NCBI GenBank assembly: GCA_947650365.1
Contig: CANTAL010000144.1
Coordinates: 625,001 to 689,000, forward strand
DNA from: Chamaelirium japonicum
Taxonomy: Eukaryota; Streptophyta; Magnoliopsida; Liliales; Melanthiaceae
DNA: 64,000 nucleotides
Direction of reading: 5' to 3'
This document shows positions 13,769-27,802 of this stretch, piece after piece. The notes beneath the pieces are model-generated. The model searched no databases, was not told the origin of the DNA, and worked only from the letters and a program-made list of their open reading frames with translations. The position numbers and the translations under genes were made by a program. Each line of letters opens with the position of its first letter. Within the stretch, counting starts at the first letter, position 1.

Positions 13769-15781
13769 GTACGAATGAAATAGAATGGATCGTACGAATT
13801 AATTAGAATGGATCATGCGAATAAATTAGAATTGCTCGTACGAATGAATTAGAGTGGATACATTTGTACGAAGGAATTAAAATGGATCGTACGAATGAAT
13901 TAGAATGGATTCATTCGTGCAAATGAATTAGAATGGATCGTATGAATGAATTAGAATGGATTGTATGAATGAATTAGAATGGATCGTACGAATGAATTAG
14001 AATGGATACATTCGTGCGAATGAATTAGAATGGATTATACGAATGAGTAAGAATGGATCGTACGAATGAAATAGAATTGATTGTACGAATGAATTAGAAT
14101 GGATCATACTAATGAATTAGAATGGATCGTGCGAATGAATAAGAATGGATCGTGCGAATGAATTAGAATGGATCGAGCGAATGAATTAGAATGGATCGTA
14201 CGAATGAGTAAGAATGGATCGTACGAATGAAATAGAATGGATCGTACGAATGAATTAGAGTGGATCGTGCGAATGAATTAGAATGGATCATACGAATGAA
14301 TTAGAATAGATTGTGCGAATAAATTAGAATGGATCGTACAATGAATTAGAATAGATCGTAATAATGGATCGTATGAATGAATTAGAATGGATACATTCGT
14401 ACGAATGAATTAGAATGGATTGTACGAAGGAATTAGAATGGATACATTCGTACGAATGAATTAGAATGGATCCTACAATGAATTAGAATAGATTGTGCGA
14501 ATGAATTAGAATGGATCGGATGAATGAATTAGATTGGATCGTATGAATGAATTAGAATGGATCGTGCGAATGAATTAGAATGGATCGTACGAATGAATTA
14601 GAATGGATCATACGAATGAAATAGATGGATACATTCGTGCGAATGAATTAGAATAGATCGTACGAATGAGTAAGAATGGATCGTACGAATGAAATAGAAT
14701 GGATTGTACGAATGAATTAGAATGGATCGTACGAATGAAATAGAATGGATCGTACGTATGAATTACAATGGATCGTGCGAATGAATTAGAATGGATCGTA
14801 TGAATGAATTAGAATGGATCGTACGAATGAAATAGAATGGATCGTGCGAATGAATTAGATTGGATCGTGCGAATGAAATAGAATGGATCGTGCGAATGAA
14901 ATAGAATGGATACAAATGAATTAGACTGGATCATACGAATGAATTAGAATGGATCGTACGAATGAAATAGAATGGATCATACGTATGAATTAGAATGGAT
15001 CGTGCGAATGAATTAGAAAGGATCGTATGAATGAAATAGAATGGATCGTACAAATGAAATAGAATGGATCGGGCGAATGAATTAGAATGGATCGTGCGAA
15101 TGAAATAGAATGGATACAAATGAGTTAGAATGGATCATACGAATGAATTAGAATGGATCGTATGAGTGAATTCGAGTGGATCGTGCGAATGAATTAGAAT
15201 GGATTGTACGAATGAATTAGAATGGATCGTGCTAATGAGTAAGAATGGATCGTACGAATGAATTAGAATGGATCGTATGAATGAATTAGAATGGATCGTA
15301 CGAAGGAATTAGAATGGATCGTACGAATGAATTAGAATGGATATATTCGTGCGAATGAATTAGAATGGATCGTACGAATGAGTAAAAATGGATCGTACGA
15401 ATGAAATAGAATGGATTATACGAAGGAATTTGAATGGATACATTCGTGCGAATGAATTAGAATGGATTGTACGAATGAATTAGATTGGATCATGCGAATG
15501 AATTAGAATGGATTGTACAAATGAGTAAGAATGGATCGTGCGAATGAATTAGAATGGATCGTACGAATGAATTAGAATGGATACATTCGTGCAAAAGAAT
15601 TAGAATGGATTGTATAAATGAATTAGAATGGATCGTGCGAATGAATTAGAATGGATACATTCGTGCGATTGAATTAGAATGGATCGTATGAATGAATTAG
15701 ATTGGATCGTATGAATGAATTAGAATGGATCGTGCGAATGAATTAGAATGGATCGTACGAATGAATTAGAATGGATCATAT
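13757..15781 (-). repeat. Minus block 22
   Basis: Left junction is the centre of ccattctaattagaatgg. From 14411 it is copy 1 of the 1.9-kb segmental duplication. Confidence 0.92.
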
Positions 15782-16290
15782 GTTCTAATTCATTCGCACG
15801 AATGTATCCATTCTAATTCATTCGTACGATCCATTCTAATTCATTCATACGATCCATTCTATTTCATTTGCACGAATATATCCATTTATATTCATTTGTA
15901 GGATCCATTCTAATTCATTCGTACGATCCATTCTAATTCATTCGCACAATCTATTCTAATTCATTCGTACGATCAATTCTAATTCATTAGCACGATCCAT
16001 TATAATTCATTCGGAATGGATCATACGAATGAATTAGAATGGATCGTATGAGTGAATTCGAATGGATCATGCGAATGAATTAGAATGGATTGTACGAATG
16101 AATTAGAATGGATCGTATGAATGAATTAGATTGGATCATATGAATGAATTAGAATGGATTGTGCGAATGAATTAGAATGGATCGTACGAATGAATTAGAA
16201 TGGATCGTATGAATGAATTAGAATGGTTCGTGCGAATGAATTAGAATGGATCATACGAATGAATTAGAATGGATACATTCGTGCAAATGA
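14411..16290. repeat. Segmental duplication A, copy 1
   Basis: This segment reappears at 17881-19783. Offset is 3,470 bp at the left (tagaatggattgtacgaagg at 14411 and 17881) and 3,493 bp from about 15100 on, so copy 2 has one extra 23-bp unit. Shared landmarks are atagatggatac, two tacaaatga units, atgagtgaattcg, gcaaaagaat, both strand switches of the plus island and gaatggttcgtgcg. Homology stops shortly after gtgcaaatga (16281). Confidence 0.93.
15782..16012 (+). repeat. Plus block 23
   Basis: Left junction gatcatatgttctaattcat matches the one at 19275. This is an island inside the duplicated segment. Confidence 0.9.
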
Positions 16291-17245
16291 ATTAGAATGG
16301 ACACATTCGTGCGAATGAATTAGAATGGATCGAGCGAATGAATTAGAATGGATCGTACGAATGAGTAAGAATGGATCGTACGAATGAAATAGAATGGATC
16401 GTACGAATGAATTAGAATGGATTGTGCGAATGAATTAGAATGGATCATACGAAATAAATTAGAATAGATTGTGCGAATGAATTAGAATGGATCGTACAAT
16501 AAATTAGAATAGATCGTAATAATGGATCATACGAATGAAATAGAATGGATCGTACGAATTAATTAGAATTCATTCGTACGAATGAAATAGAATGGATCGT
16601 ACGAAGGAATTAGAATGGATCGTACGAAGGAATTAGAAAAGATCGTACGAATTAATTAGAATGGATACATTCGTGCAAAAGAATTAGAATCGATTGTATA
16701 AATGAGATAGAATGGATCGAATGAATGAATTAGAATGGATCGTGCGAATGAATTAGATTGGATCGTATGAATGAATTAGAATGGATCGTACGAATGAATT
16801 AGAATAGATTGTGCGAATGAATTAGAATGGATCGTACGAATGAATTAGAATTGATCGTACGAATGAATTAGAATAGATTGTGCGAATGAATTAGAATGGG
16901 TCGTACGAATGAATTAGAATGGATCGTATGAATGAATTAGAATGGATCGTACGAATGAATTAGAAGGATCGTGCGAATGAATTAGAATGGATCGTGCGAA
17001 TGAATTAGAATGGATCGTATGAATGAATTAGAATGGATCGTGTGAATGAATTAGAATGGATCATATGAATAAAATAGAATGGATCGTATGAATTAGAATG
17101 TATCGTACGAAGGAATTAGAATGGATCGTATGAATGAATTTGATTGGATCGTATTAATGAATTAGAATGGATTGTATGAATGAGTTAGAATGGATCGTAC
17201 GAATGAGTAAGAATGGATCGTATTAATGAATTAGAATTGATCGTG
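16013..17245 (-). repeat. Minus block 24
   Basis: Left junction aattcattcggaatggatca matches the one at 19507. Confidence 0.9.
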
Positions 17246-17872
17246 CGCACGAATCATTCAAATTCATTCGTACAATCCATTCTAATTCAATCGCACGATC
17301 CATTCAAATTCACTCATACGATCCATTCTAATTCATTCCTACAATCCATTCTAATTCATTCGCACGATCCATTCTAATTCTTTCACACGATCCATTCTAT
17401 TTCATTTATACGATCCATTCTAATTCATTCGCACGACCCATTCTAATTCATTCATACGATCCATTCTAATTCATTCGTACGATCCATTCTAATTCATTTG
17501 CACGATCCATTCTAATTCATAAGTACGATCCATTCTAATTCATTCATACGATCCATTCTAATTCATTTGCACGATCCATTCTAATTCCATTCTATTTCAT
17601 TCGTACGATCCATTCTTACTCAATCGTATGATCCATTCTAAATCATTCGCACGAATGTATCCATTCTAATTCATTCGTACGATCCATTCTAATTCATTCG
17701 CACGATCCATTTTAATTCATTAATACGATCCAATCTAATTCATTCATATGATCCATTCTAATTCATTCGCACAAATGTATCTATTCTAATTCATTCGTAC
17801 GATTCTAATTCTTTCATATAATCCATTCTAATTCTTTCACACGTCATACGATCCATTCTAATTCCTTCGTAC
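17246..17872 (+). repeat. Plus block 25
   Basis: Left junction gatcgtgcgcacgaatcatt includes the palindrome CGTGCGCACG. Confidence 0.9.
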
Positions 17873-19274
17873 GATTGAATTAGAATGGATTGTACGAAGG
17901 AATTAGAATGGATACATTCGTACGAATGAATTAGAATGGATCCTACGAATGAATTAGAATAGATTGTGCGAATGAATTAGAATGGATCGTATGAATGAAT
18001 TAGATTGGATCGTATGAATGAATTCGAATGGATCGGGCGAATGAATTAGAATGGATCGTACGAATGAATTAGAATGGATCATACGAATGAAATAGATGGA
18101 TACATTCGTGCGAATGAATTAGAATAGATCGTACGAATGAGTAAGAATGGATCTTACGAATGAAATAGAATGGATTGTACGAATGAATTAGAATGGATCG
18201 TACGAATGAAATAGAATGGATCGTACGTATGAATTAGAATGGATCGTGCGAATGAATTAGAATGGATCGTATGAATGAATTAGAATGGATAGTACGAATG
18301 AAATAGAATGGATCGTGCGGATGAATTAGAATGGATCGTGCGAATGAATAGAATGGATCGTGCGAATGAAATAGAATGGATACAAATGAATTAGAATGGA
18401 TCATACGAATGAATTAGAATGGATCGTACGAATGAAATAGAATGGATCGTACGTATGAATTAGAATGGATCGTGCGAATGAATTAGAATGGATCGTATGA
18501 ATGAATTAGAATGGATCGTACGAATGAAATAGAATGGATCGTGCGAATGAATTAGAATGGATCGTGCGAATGAATTAGAATGGATCGTGCAAATGAAATA
18601 GAATGGATACAAATGAGTTAGAATGGATCATATGAATGAATTAGAATGGATCGTATGAGTGAATTCGAGTGGATCGTGCGAATGAATTAGAATGGATTGT
18701 ACGAATGAATTAGAATGGATCGTGCTAATGAGTAAGAATGGATCGTACGAATGAATTAGAATGGATCGTATGAATGAATTAGAATGGATCGTACGAAGGA
18801 ATTAGAACGGATCGTACGAATGAATTAGAATGGATATATTCGGGCGAATGAATTAGAATGGATCGTACGAATGAGTAAGAATGGATCGTACGAATGAAAT
18901 TGAATGGATTGTACGAAGGAATTAGAATGGATACATTCGTCCGAATGAATTAGAATGGATTGTACGAATGAATTAGATTGGATCGTGCGAATGAATTAGA
19001 ATAGATCGTACAAATGAGTAAGAATGGGTCGTGCGAATGAATCAGAATGGATCGTACGAATGAATTAGAATGGATACATTCGTGCAAAAGAATTAGAATG
19101 GATTGTATGAATGAATTAGAATGTATCGTGCGAATGAATTAGAATGGATACATTCGTGCGATTGAATTAGAATGGATCGTATGAATGAATTAGATTGGAT
19201 CGTATGAATGAATTAGAATGGATCGTGCGAATGAATTAGAATGGATCGTACGAATGACTTAGAATGGATCGTAT
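17873..19274 (-). repeat. Minus block 26
   Basis: Left junction cttcgtacgattgaattaga is also the left edge of copy 2 of the 1.9-kb duplication. Confidence 0.92.
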
Positions 19275-19783
19275 GTTCTAATTCATTCGCACGAATGTAT
19301 CCATGCTAATTCATTCGTACGATCCATTCTAATTCATTCATACGATCCATTCTATTTCATTTGCACGAATATATCCATTCTAATTCATTCGTATGATCCA
19401 TTCTAATTCATTCGTACGATCCATTCTAATTCATTCGCACAATCTATTCTAATTCATTCGTACGATCAATTCTAATTCATTAGCACGATCCATTATAATT
19501 CATTCGGAATGGATCATACGAATAAATTAGAATGGATCGTATGAGTGAATTCGAATGGATCGTGCGAATGAATTAGAATGGATTGTACGAATGAATTAGA
19601 ATGGATCGTATGAATGAATTAGATTGGATCATATGAATGAATTAGAATGGATTGTGCGAATGAATTAGAATGGATCGTACGAATGAATTAGAATGGATCG
19701 TCTGAATGAATTAGAATGGTTCGTGCGAATGAATTAGAATGGATCGTATGAATGAATTAGAATGGATACATTCGTGCAAATGA
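17881..19783. repeat. Segmental duplication A, copy 2
   Basis: Second copy of 14411-16290. Its left edge coincides with a strand switch, and its right edge lies just after gtgcaaatga at 19774. It includes a whole plus island (19275-19506), so inversion came before duplication. Confidence 0.93.
19275..19506 (+). repeat. Plus block 27
   Basis: Left junction gatcgtatgttctaattcat. Copy of the island at 15782. Confidence 0.9.
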
Positions 19784-20669
19784 AAAGAATGGATCGTACG
19801 AATGAGTAAGAATGGATCGTACAATTAGAATGGATCGTACGAATGAATTAGATTGGATCGTATGAATGAATTAGAATGGATCGTACGAATGAATTAGAAT
19901 AGATCGTACGAAGGAATTAGAATGGATCGTATGAGTGAATTAGAATGGATCGTACGAATGAATTAGAATGGATCGTATGAATGAATTAGAATGGACACAT
20001 TCGTGCGAATGAATTAGAATGAGTAAGAATGGATCGTACGAATGAAATAGAATGGATTGTACGAATGAATTAGAATGGATCGTACGAATGAATGAGTAAG
20101 AATGGATCGTACGAATGAAATAGAATGGATTGTACGAATGAATTAGAATGGATCGTACAAATGAATAAGAAAGGATCGTGCGAAAGAATTAGAATGGATT
20201 GTACGAATTAATTAGAATGGATCGTGCGTCGTACGAATGAATTAGAATGGATCGTATTAATGAATTAGAATGGATCGTGCGAATGAATTAGAATGGTTCG
20301 TACGAATGAATTAGAATGGATCGTACGAATGAATTAGAATGGATCGTACGAATAAGTAAGAATGGATTGTACGAATGAATTAGAATGGATCGTACGAATG
20401 AATTAGAAAGGATCGTACGAATGAATTAGAATGGATCGTGCGAATGAATTAGAATGGATCGTGCGAATGAATTAGAATGGATCGTGCGAATGAATTAGAA
20501 TGGATCGTACGAATGAGTAAGAATAGATCGTACGAATGAAATAGAATGGATCGTACGAATGAATTAGAATGGATCGTGCGAATGAATTAGAATGGATCGT
20601 ACGAATGAATTTGAATAGATTGTGCGAATGAATTAGAATGGATCATACAAATGAATTAGAATGGATCGT
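19507..20669 (-). repeat. Minus block 28
   Basis: Left junction aattcattcggaatggatca. From 20094 it matches 41172 onward. Confidence 0.9.
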
Positions 20670-21174
20670 AATTTATTCGTACGATCCATTCTATTTCAAT
20701 CGTACGATCCATTATTACGATCCATTCTAATTCATTCGTACGATCCATTCTAATTCATTCGAACAATCTATTCTAATTCATTCGTACGATCCATTCTAAT
20801 TCATTAGCACGATCCATTCAAATTCATTCATACAATCCATTCTAATTCATTCGTACGATCCATTCTAGTTCATTCGCATGAATGCATTCATTCTAATTCA
20901 ATCCGATCCTTTCTAATTCATTCATACGATCCAATCTAATTTATTCATACGATCTATTCTAATTCATTCGTACGATCCATTCTAATTCCTTCGTACGATC
21001 CATTCTAATTCATTCATACGATCCATTCTAATTCATTTGTACGATCCATTCTAATTCATTCGCACGATCCATTCTAATTCATTCGCACGATCCATTCTAA
21101 TTCATTCGTACGATCCATTCTAATTCATTCATACAATCTATTCTAATTCTTTTCCACGAATGTATCCATTCTAA
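20670..21174 (+). repeat. Plus block 29
   Basis: Left junction is aatggatcgtaatttattcg. Confidence 0.9.
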
Positions 21175-21530
21175 TTAGAATGAGTTAGAATGGATACAAT
21201 CGTACGAATGAATTAGAATAGATCATACGAATGAATTAGAATAGATTGTGCGAATGAATTAGAATGGATCGTACGAATGAATTATAATGGATAAATTCGT
21301 GCGAATGAATTAGAATGGATTGTATGAATGAATTAGATTGGATCGTATAAATGAATTAGAATGAATCGTACGAATGAATTAGAATGGATCTTGCGAATGC
21401 ATTAGAATGGATCGTACGAATGAATTAGAATTGATACATTCGTACGAATGAATTAGAATGGATCGTATGTATGAATTAGATTGTACGAAGGAATTAGAAT
21501 GGATCATACGAATGAAATAGAATGGATCGT
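21175..21530 (-). repeat. Minus block 30
   Basis: Left junction ccattctaattagaatgagt carries a 16-bp perfect palindrome at 21167-21182. Confidence 0.9.
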
Positions 21531-22286
21531 AATCTAATTCATTCATACGATCCATTCTAATTTATTCGCACAATCTATTCTAATTCATTCGTACAATTCA
21601 TTCTATTTCATTCGTACGATCCATTCTTACTCATTCGTATGATCCATTCTAATTTATTCGCACGAATGTATCCATTCTAATTCATTCGTATGATCCATTC
21701 TAATTCATTCATATGATCCATTCTAATTCATTTGCACGAATATATCCTTTCTAATTCATTCGTACGATCCATTCTAATTCCTTCGTACGATCCATTATAA
21801 TTCATTCGTACGATCCATTCTAATTCATTCGTACGATCCATTCGAATTCATTCGCACGAATGTATCCATTCTAATTCATTCGTACGATCCATTCTAATTC
21901 ATTAGCACGAAAAAACACGATCCACTCTAATTCATTCGTACGATCCATTCTTACTCAATCGTATGATCCATTGTAATTCATTCGAACGAATGTATCCATT
22001 CTAATTCGATCCATTCTAATTCATTCGCACGATCCATTCTAATTCATTCGCACGAATGTATCCATTCTAATTCCTTCGCAAGATCCATTCTAATTCATTC
22101 ATACGATCCAATCTAATTCATTCATACGATCCATTCTAATTCTTTCGCACGAATGTATCCATTCTAATTCATTTGTATGATCCATTCTAATTCATTAGCA
22201 TGAAAAAAAATGATCCACTCTAATTCATTCGTACGATCCATTCTAATTCCATTGTATGACCCATTATATTTCATTCCTATGATCCA
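21531..22286 (+). repeat. Plus block 31
   Basis: Left junction is ggatcgtaatctaattcatt. It contains two units broken by runs of A (about 21909 and 22203). Confidence 0.9.
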
Positions 22287-24286
22287 CGTGCTAATGAATT
22301 AGAATTGATCGTACGAATGAATTAGAATGGATCGTGCTAATGAATTAGAATGGATCGTACGAATGAATTAGAATGGATCGTACAAATGAATTAGAATGGA
22401 TACATTCGTGCGAATGAATTAGAATGGATCGTACGAATGAATTAGAATGGATCGTGCGAATGAATTAGAATGGATCATATGAATGAATTAGAATGGATTG
22501 TGCGAATGAATTAGAATGGATCGTACGAATGAATTAGAATGGATTGTACGAATGAAAAAGAATGGATCGTACGAAGGAATTAGAATGGATTATACGAATG
22601 AAATAGAATCGATCGTACGAACGAATTAGAATGGATCGTACGTGCGAAGGAATTAGAATGGATCGTACGAATGAATTAGAATGGATCGTACGAATGAATT
22701 AGAATGGATTGTACGAATGAATTAGAATGGATACATTCGTGTGAATGAATTAGAATGGATCGTACGAATGAATTAGAATGGATCGTATGAATGAAATAGA
22801 ATGGATCGTATGAATTATAATGGATCGTATGAAGGAATTAGAATGGATCGTATGAATGAATTAGATTGGATCGTATTAATGAATTAGAATGGATCGTACG
22901 AATGAATTAGAATGGTTCGTACGAATGAGTAAGAATGGATTGTATTAATGAATTAGAATTGATCGTGCGAATGAATTCGAATGGATGGTACGAATGAATT
23001 AGAATGGATCGTACGAATGAATTAGAAAGGATCGTGCGAATGAATCAGAATGGATCGTACGAATGAGTAAGAATGGATCGTACGAATGAAATAGAATGGA
23101 TTGTACGAATGAATTAGAATGGATCGTACGAATGAATTAGAATGGATCGCACGAATGAATTAGAATGGATAGATCATATGAATGAATTAGAATGGATCGT
23201 ACAAAGAAATTAGAATGGATCATACGAATGAAATATAATGGGTCGTACAAAGGAATTAGAATGGATCGTACGTATGAATTAGAATGGATTCATTCGTGCG
23301 AATGAATTAGAATGAATCGTGCGAATGAATTAGAATGGATCATACGAGTGAATTAGAATGGATCGTACGAATGAATTAGAATGGATACATTCGTGCGAAT
23401 GAATTAGAATGGATCGTACGAATGAGTAAGAATGGATCGTAAGAATGAAATAGAATTGATTGTACGAATGAATTAGAATGGATCGTACGAATGAATTAGA
23501 ATGAATACATTCGTACGAATGAATTAGAATGGATCGTACGAATGAATTAGAATGGATCGTGCGAATGAATTAGAATGGATCATACGAATGAATTAGAATG
23601 GATCGTACGAATGAATTAGAATGGATCGTACGAATGAATTAGAATGGATACATTCGTGCGAATGAATTAGAATGGATCGTACGAATGAGAAAGAATGGAT
23701 CGTACGAATGAAATAGAATGGATCGGACGAATGAATTAGAATGGATCGTATGAATGAATTAGAATGGATCGTACGAATGAATTAGAATGGATCATACGAA
23801 TGAATTAGAGTAGATCGTGTGAAAGAATTAGAATTGATTGTATGAATGAACTAGAATAGATTGTGCGAATGAATTAGAATGGATCGTACGAATGAATTAG
23901 AATGGATCGTGCGAATGAATTAGAATGTATACATTCGTGCGAATGAATTAGAATGGATCATACGAATGAGTAAGAATGGATCGTACGAATGAAATAGAAT
24001 GGATTGTACGAATGAATTAGAATGGATCGTATGAATGAATTAGAATGGATACATTCATGCGAATGAATTAGAATGGATCGTTTGAAAGAATTAGAATGGA
24101 TTGTATGAATGAATTAGAATGGATCGTATGAATGGATTAGAATGGATCGTACGAATGAATTAGATTGGATCGTATGAATGAATTAGAATGGATCGTGTGA
24201 ATGAATTAGAATGGATCGTACAAATGAATTTGAATGGATCGTATGAATGAATTAGAATGGATCGTACAAAGGATTGATACATTCGT
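22287..24286 (-). repeat. Minus block 32
   Basis: Left junction is tgatccacgtgctaatgaat. 2.0 kb without a switch. Confidence 0.9.
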
Positions 24287-24334
24287 GATGATCCATTCTA
24301 ATTCATTCATACGATCCATTCTAATTCATTTGCA
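24287..24334 (+). repeat. Plus block 33 (two-unit island)
   Basis: Left junction is tacattcgtgatgatccatt. The island and both its junctions recur at 62066-62112. Confidence 0.9.
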
Positions 24335-24757
24335 CGTACGAATGAATTAGAATGGATCGTACGAATGAATTAGAATGGATCATACGAATGAAATAGATGG
24401 ATACATTCATGCGAATGAATTAGAATAGATCGTATGAATAAATTAAAATGGATCGTGCGAATGAATTAGAATGGATCATACGAATGAATTAGAATTGATC
24501 GTATGAATGAATTAGAATGGATCATACAAAGGATGGATACATTCGTGCTAATTAATTAGAATAGATTGTGCGAATGAATTAGAATGGATCGTACGAATGA
24601 ATTAGATTGGATCGTATGAATGAATTAGAATGGATCGTGCGAATGAATTAGAATGGATTGTACGAATGAATTAGACTGGATCGTACGAATGAATTAGAAT
24701 GGATCGTACGAAGGAATTAGAATGGATCGTACGAAGGAATTAGAATGGATACATTCG
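24335..24757 (-). repeat. Minus block 34
   Basis: Left junction is catttgcacgtacgaatgaa. Confidence 0.9.
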
Positions 24758-25069
24758 TCGCACAATCTATTCTGATTCATTCATACGATCCATTCTAATT
24801 CATTCGTACGATCCATTCTAATTCATTCATACAATCCATTCTAATTCTTTCACACGATCCATTCTAATTCATTCGTACGATCCATTCGAATTCATTCGTA
24901 AGATCCATTCTTATTTAATCATATGATCCATTCTAATTCATACATACGATCCATTCTAATTCATTCGTATGATCCATTCTAATTTATTCGCACGAATGTA
25001 TCCATTCTAATTCATTCGTACGGATCCAATCTAATTCATTCATACAATCCATTCTAACTCATTCGCACG
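24758..25069 (+). repeat. Plus block 35
   Basis: Left junction is tacattcgtcgcacaatcta. Confidence 0.9.
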
Positions 25070-25623
25070 GAATGGATCATATGAATGAATTAGAATGGAT
25101 ACATTTGAGCGAATGAATTCGAATGGATCGTACGAATGAATTAGAATGGATAAATTCGTGCGAATGAATTAGAATGGATCGTATGAATGAATTAGAATGG
25201 ATTGTATGAATGAATTAGAATGTATCGTACGAATGGAATAGAATGGATCGTACGAATGAATGAATTTGGATCGTGCTAATGAATTAGAATGGATCGTACG
25301 AATTACGAATAAATTAGAATGAATTAGAATGGAACGTACGAATGAATTAGAATAGATCGTACGAATGAATTAGAATGGATCGTACGAATGAATTAGAATG
25401 GATACATTCGTGCGAATGAATTAGAATGGATCGTACGAATGAGTAAGAATGGGTCGTACGAATGAAATAGAATGGATTGTACGAATGAATTAGAATGGAT
25501 CGTATGAATGAATTAGAATGGATACATTCGTGCGAATGAATTAGAATGGATCGTATGAATGAATTAGAATGGATCGTATGAGTGAATTAGAATGGATCGT
25601 ACGAATGAATTAGAATGGATTGT
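25070..25623 (-). repeat. Minus block 36
   Basis: Left junction attcgcacggaatggatcat recurs at 45702. Confidence 0.9.
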
Positions 25624-26445
25624 ACGAATGTATCCATTCTAATTCATTCGTACGATCCATTCGAATTCATTCGTACGATCCATTCTAATTCATTCGTACG
25701 ATCCATTCTAATTCATTCGCACAATCTATTCTAATTCATTCGTACGATCAATTCTAATTCATTCGTACGATCCATTCTAATTCATTCGCACTATCTATTC
25801 TAATTTATTCGTACGATCCATTCTAATTCATTCGCACGAATGTATCCATTCTAATTCATTCATACGATTCATTCTAATTCCTTCATACGATCCATTCTAA
25901 TTCATATGATCCATTCTATTTCATTCGTACGATCCATTCTATTTCATTCGTACGATCCATTCTTATTCATTCGTACGATCCATTCTAATTCATTAATACG
26001 ATCAAATCTAATTCATTCATACGATCCATTCTAATTTATTTGTACGTTCCATTCTAATTCATTCGTACGATCCATTCTAATTCATTCATACGATCCATTC
26101 TAATTCATTCGTACGATCCATTCTAATTCATTCGCACGAATGTATCCATTCTAATTCATTCATACGATCTATTCTATTTCTTTCGTACGATCCATTCTAA
26201 TTCATACGATCCATTCTATTTCTTTCATACGATCCATTCTAATTCATTCGCACGATCCATTCTAATTCATTCATACGATCCATTCTAATTCATTCGTACG
26301 ATCCATTCTAATTCATTCGTACGATCGATTCTAATTGATTCGTACGATCCATTCTAATTCATTCATACGATCCATTCTAATTTATTTGCATGAATATATC
26401 CATTCTAATTCATTCGTACGATCCATTCTAATTCATTCGTACGAT

Positions 26446-26671
26446 CCATTCTTATTCATTCCCTTGAATGTATCCACTCTAATTCATACATACGATCCAT
26501 TCTAATTCATTTATACGATCCAATCTAATTCATTCATACAATCCATTCTAATTCATTCGCACGAATTTATCCATTCTAATTCATTCGTACGATCCATTCT
26601 AATTCATTCGCACAATCTATTCTAATTCATTCGTATGTTCCATTCTAATTCATTAGCACGATCCATGCTAA
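26446..26671 (+). repeat. Higher-order core, full plus copy
   Basis: Ordered landmarks are CTTATTCATTCCC, CATACATACG, CATTTATACGATCCAATC, GCACGAATTTATCC, GCACAATCTATTC, GTTCCATTC and TTAGCACGATCCATGCTAA. The same order occurs at 38506 and, reversed, at 30749. Confidence 0.88.
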
Positions 26672-26784
26672 TTTATTCGTACGATCCATTCTAATTCCTT
26701 CGTACGATCCATTCTAATTCATTCGTACGATCCATTCTAATTCATTCGTACGATCCATACGATCCAATCTGTTTCATTCATACG

Positions 26785-27065
26785 ATCCAATCTAATTCAT
26801 TCATACGATCCATTCTAATTCATTCGTATGTATCCATTCTAATTCATTCATACGATCCATTCTAATTCATTCGTACGATCCATTCTAATTCATTCGCACG
26901 ATCCATTCTAATTCATTAATACGATCCATTCTAATTCATTTGTAAGACGTACGATCCATTCTAATTCATTCATACAATCCAATCTAATTCATTCATACGA
27001 TCCATTCTAATTCATTCGTATGTATCCATTCTAATTCATTCATACGATCCATTCTAATTCCTTCG
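26785..27065 (+). repeat. Higher-order repeat segment D, copy 1
   Basis: Matches about 51602-51880 with offset 24,817 bp at both cattcgtatgtatcc sites (26821 to 51638 and 27013 to 51830). Internally, cattcgtatgtatcc repeats after 192 bp in both copies. Confidence 0.87.
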
Positions 27066-27426
27066 TACGATCCATTCTAATTCATTTATACGATCCAATC
27101 TAATTCATTCATACATCCCATTCTAATTCATTCGCACGAATGTACGATCCATTCTTACTCATTCGTACGATCCATTCTTATTCATTCACACGAATGTATC
27201 CATTCTAATTCATTCGTACGATCCATTCTAATTCATTCGCACAATCCATTCTAATTCATTCCTACGATCCATTCTAATTCATTCGCACGAATATATCCAT
27301 TCTAATTCATTCATACGATCCATTCTAGTTCCTTCGTACGATCCATTCTTATTCATTCGCACGATCCATTCTAATTCATTCGCACGAATGTATCCGTTCT
27401 AATTCATTCGTACGATCCATTCTAAT

Positions 27427-27519
27427 CGTACGAATGAATTAGAATGGATCGTATGAATGAATTAGAATGGATCGTGTGAAAGAATTAGAATGGATAGTAT
27501 GAATGAATTAGAATGGATC
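27427..27519 (-). repeat. Minus block 38
   Basis: Left junction is attctaatcgtacgaatgaa. Confidence 0.9.
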
Positions 27520-27538
27520 GATCCATTCTAATTCATTC
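27501..27538. repeat. 38-bp perfect palindrome at a strand switch
   Basis: Arm GAATGAATTAGAATGGATC is followed at once by its exact reverse complement, with no spacer. The next bases out (t, g) do not pair. Confidence 0.95.
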
Positions 27539-27703
27539 GCACGAATGTATCCATTCTAATTCATTCGTACAATCCATTATATTTCATTCGTACGATCCAT
27601 TCTAATTCATTTGTACGTTCCATTCTAATTCATTAGCACGATCCATGCTAATTCATTCGCACAATCTATTCTAATTCATTCGTACGATCCATTCTAATTC
27701 ATT
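27520..27703 (+). repeat. Plus block 39
   Basis: Left junction is the centre of a 38-bp perfect palindrome (ggatcgatcc core). Confidence 0.92.
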
Positions 27704-27802
27704 AGAATCATGGGAATGAATTATAATGGATCGTACGAAGGAATTAGAATGGATCGTACGAAGGAATTAGATTGGATCGTACGAATGAATTAGAATGGAT
27801 AC
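27704..27802 (-). repeat. Minus block 40
   Basis: Left junction is aattcattagaatcatggga. Confidence 0.88.

Larger units (their letters stand above)
25624..27426 (+). repeat. Plus block 37
   Basis: Left junction ggattgtacgaatgtatcc. Holds a full plus copy of the higher-order core (26446-26671). Confidence 0.92.

Noticed and set aside
14931-15119. 62-codon open frame, minus strand
   Set aside because: Satellite in a minus block. The duplicate segment 3.5 kb on does not keep it intact.
27501-27538. Transcription terminator hairpin
   Set aside because: Palindrome is the product of two inverted satellite units. No gene is near and no T-run follows.
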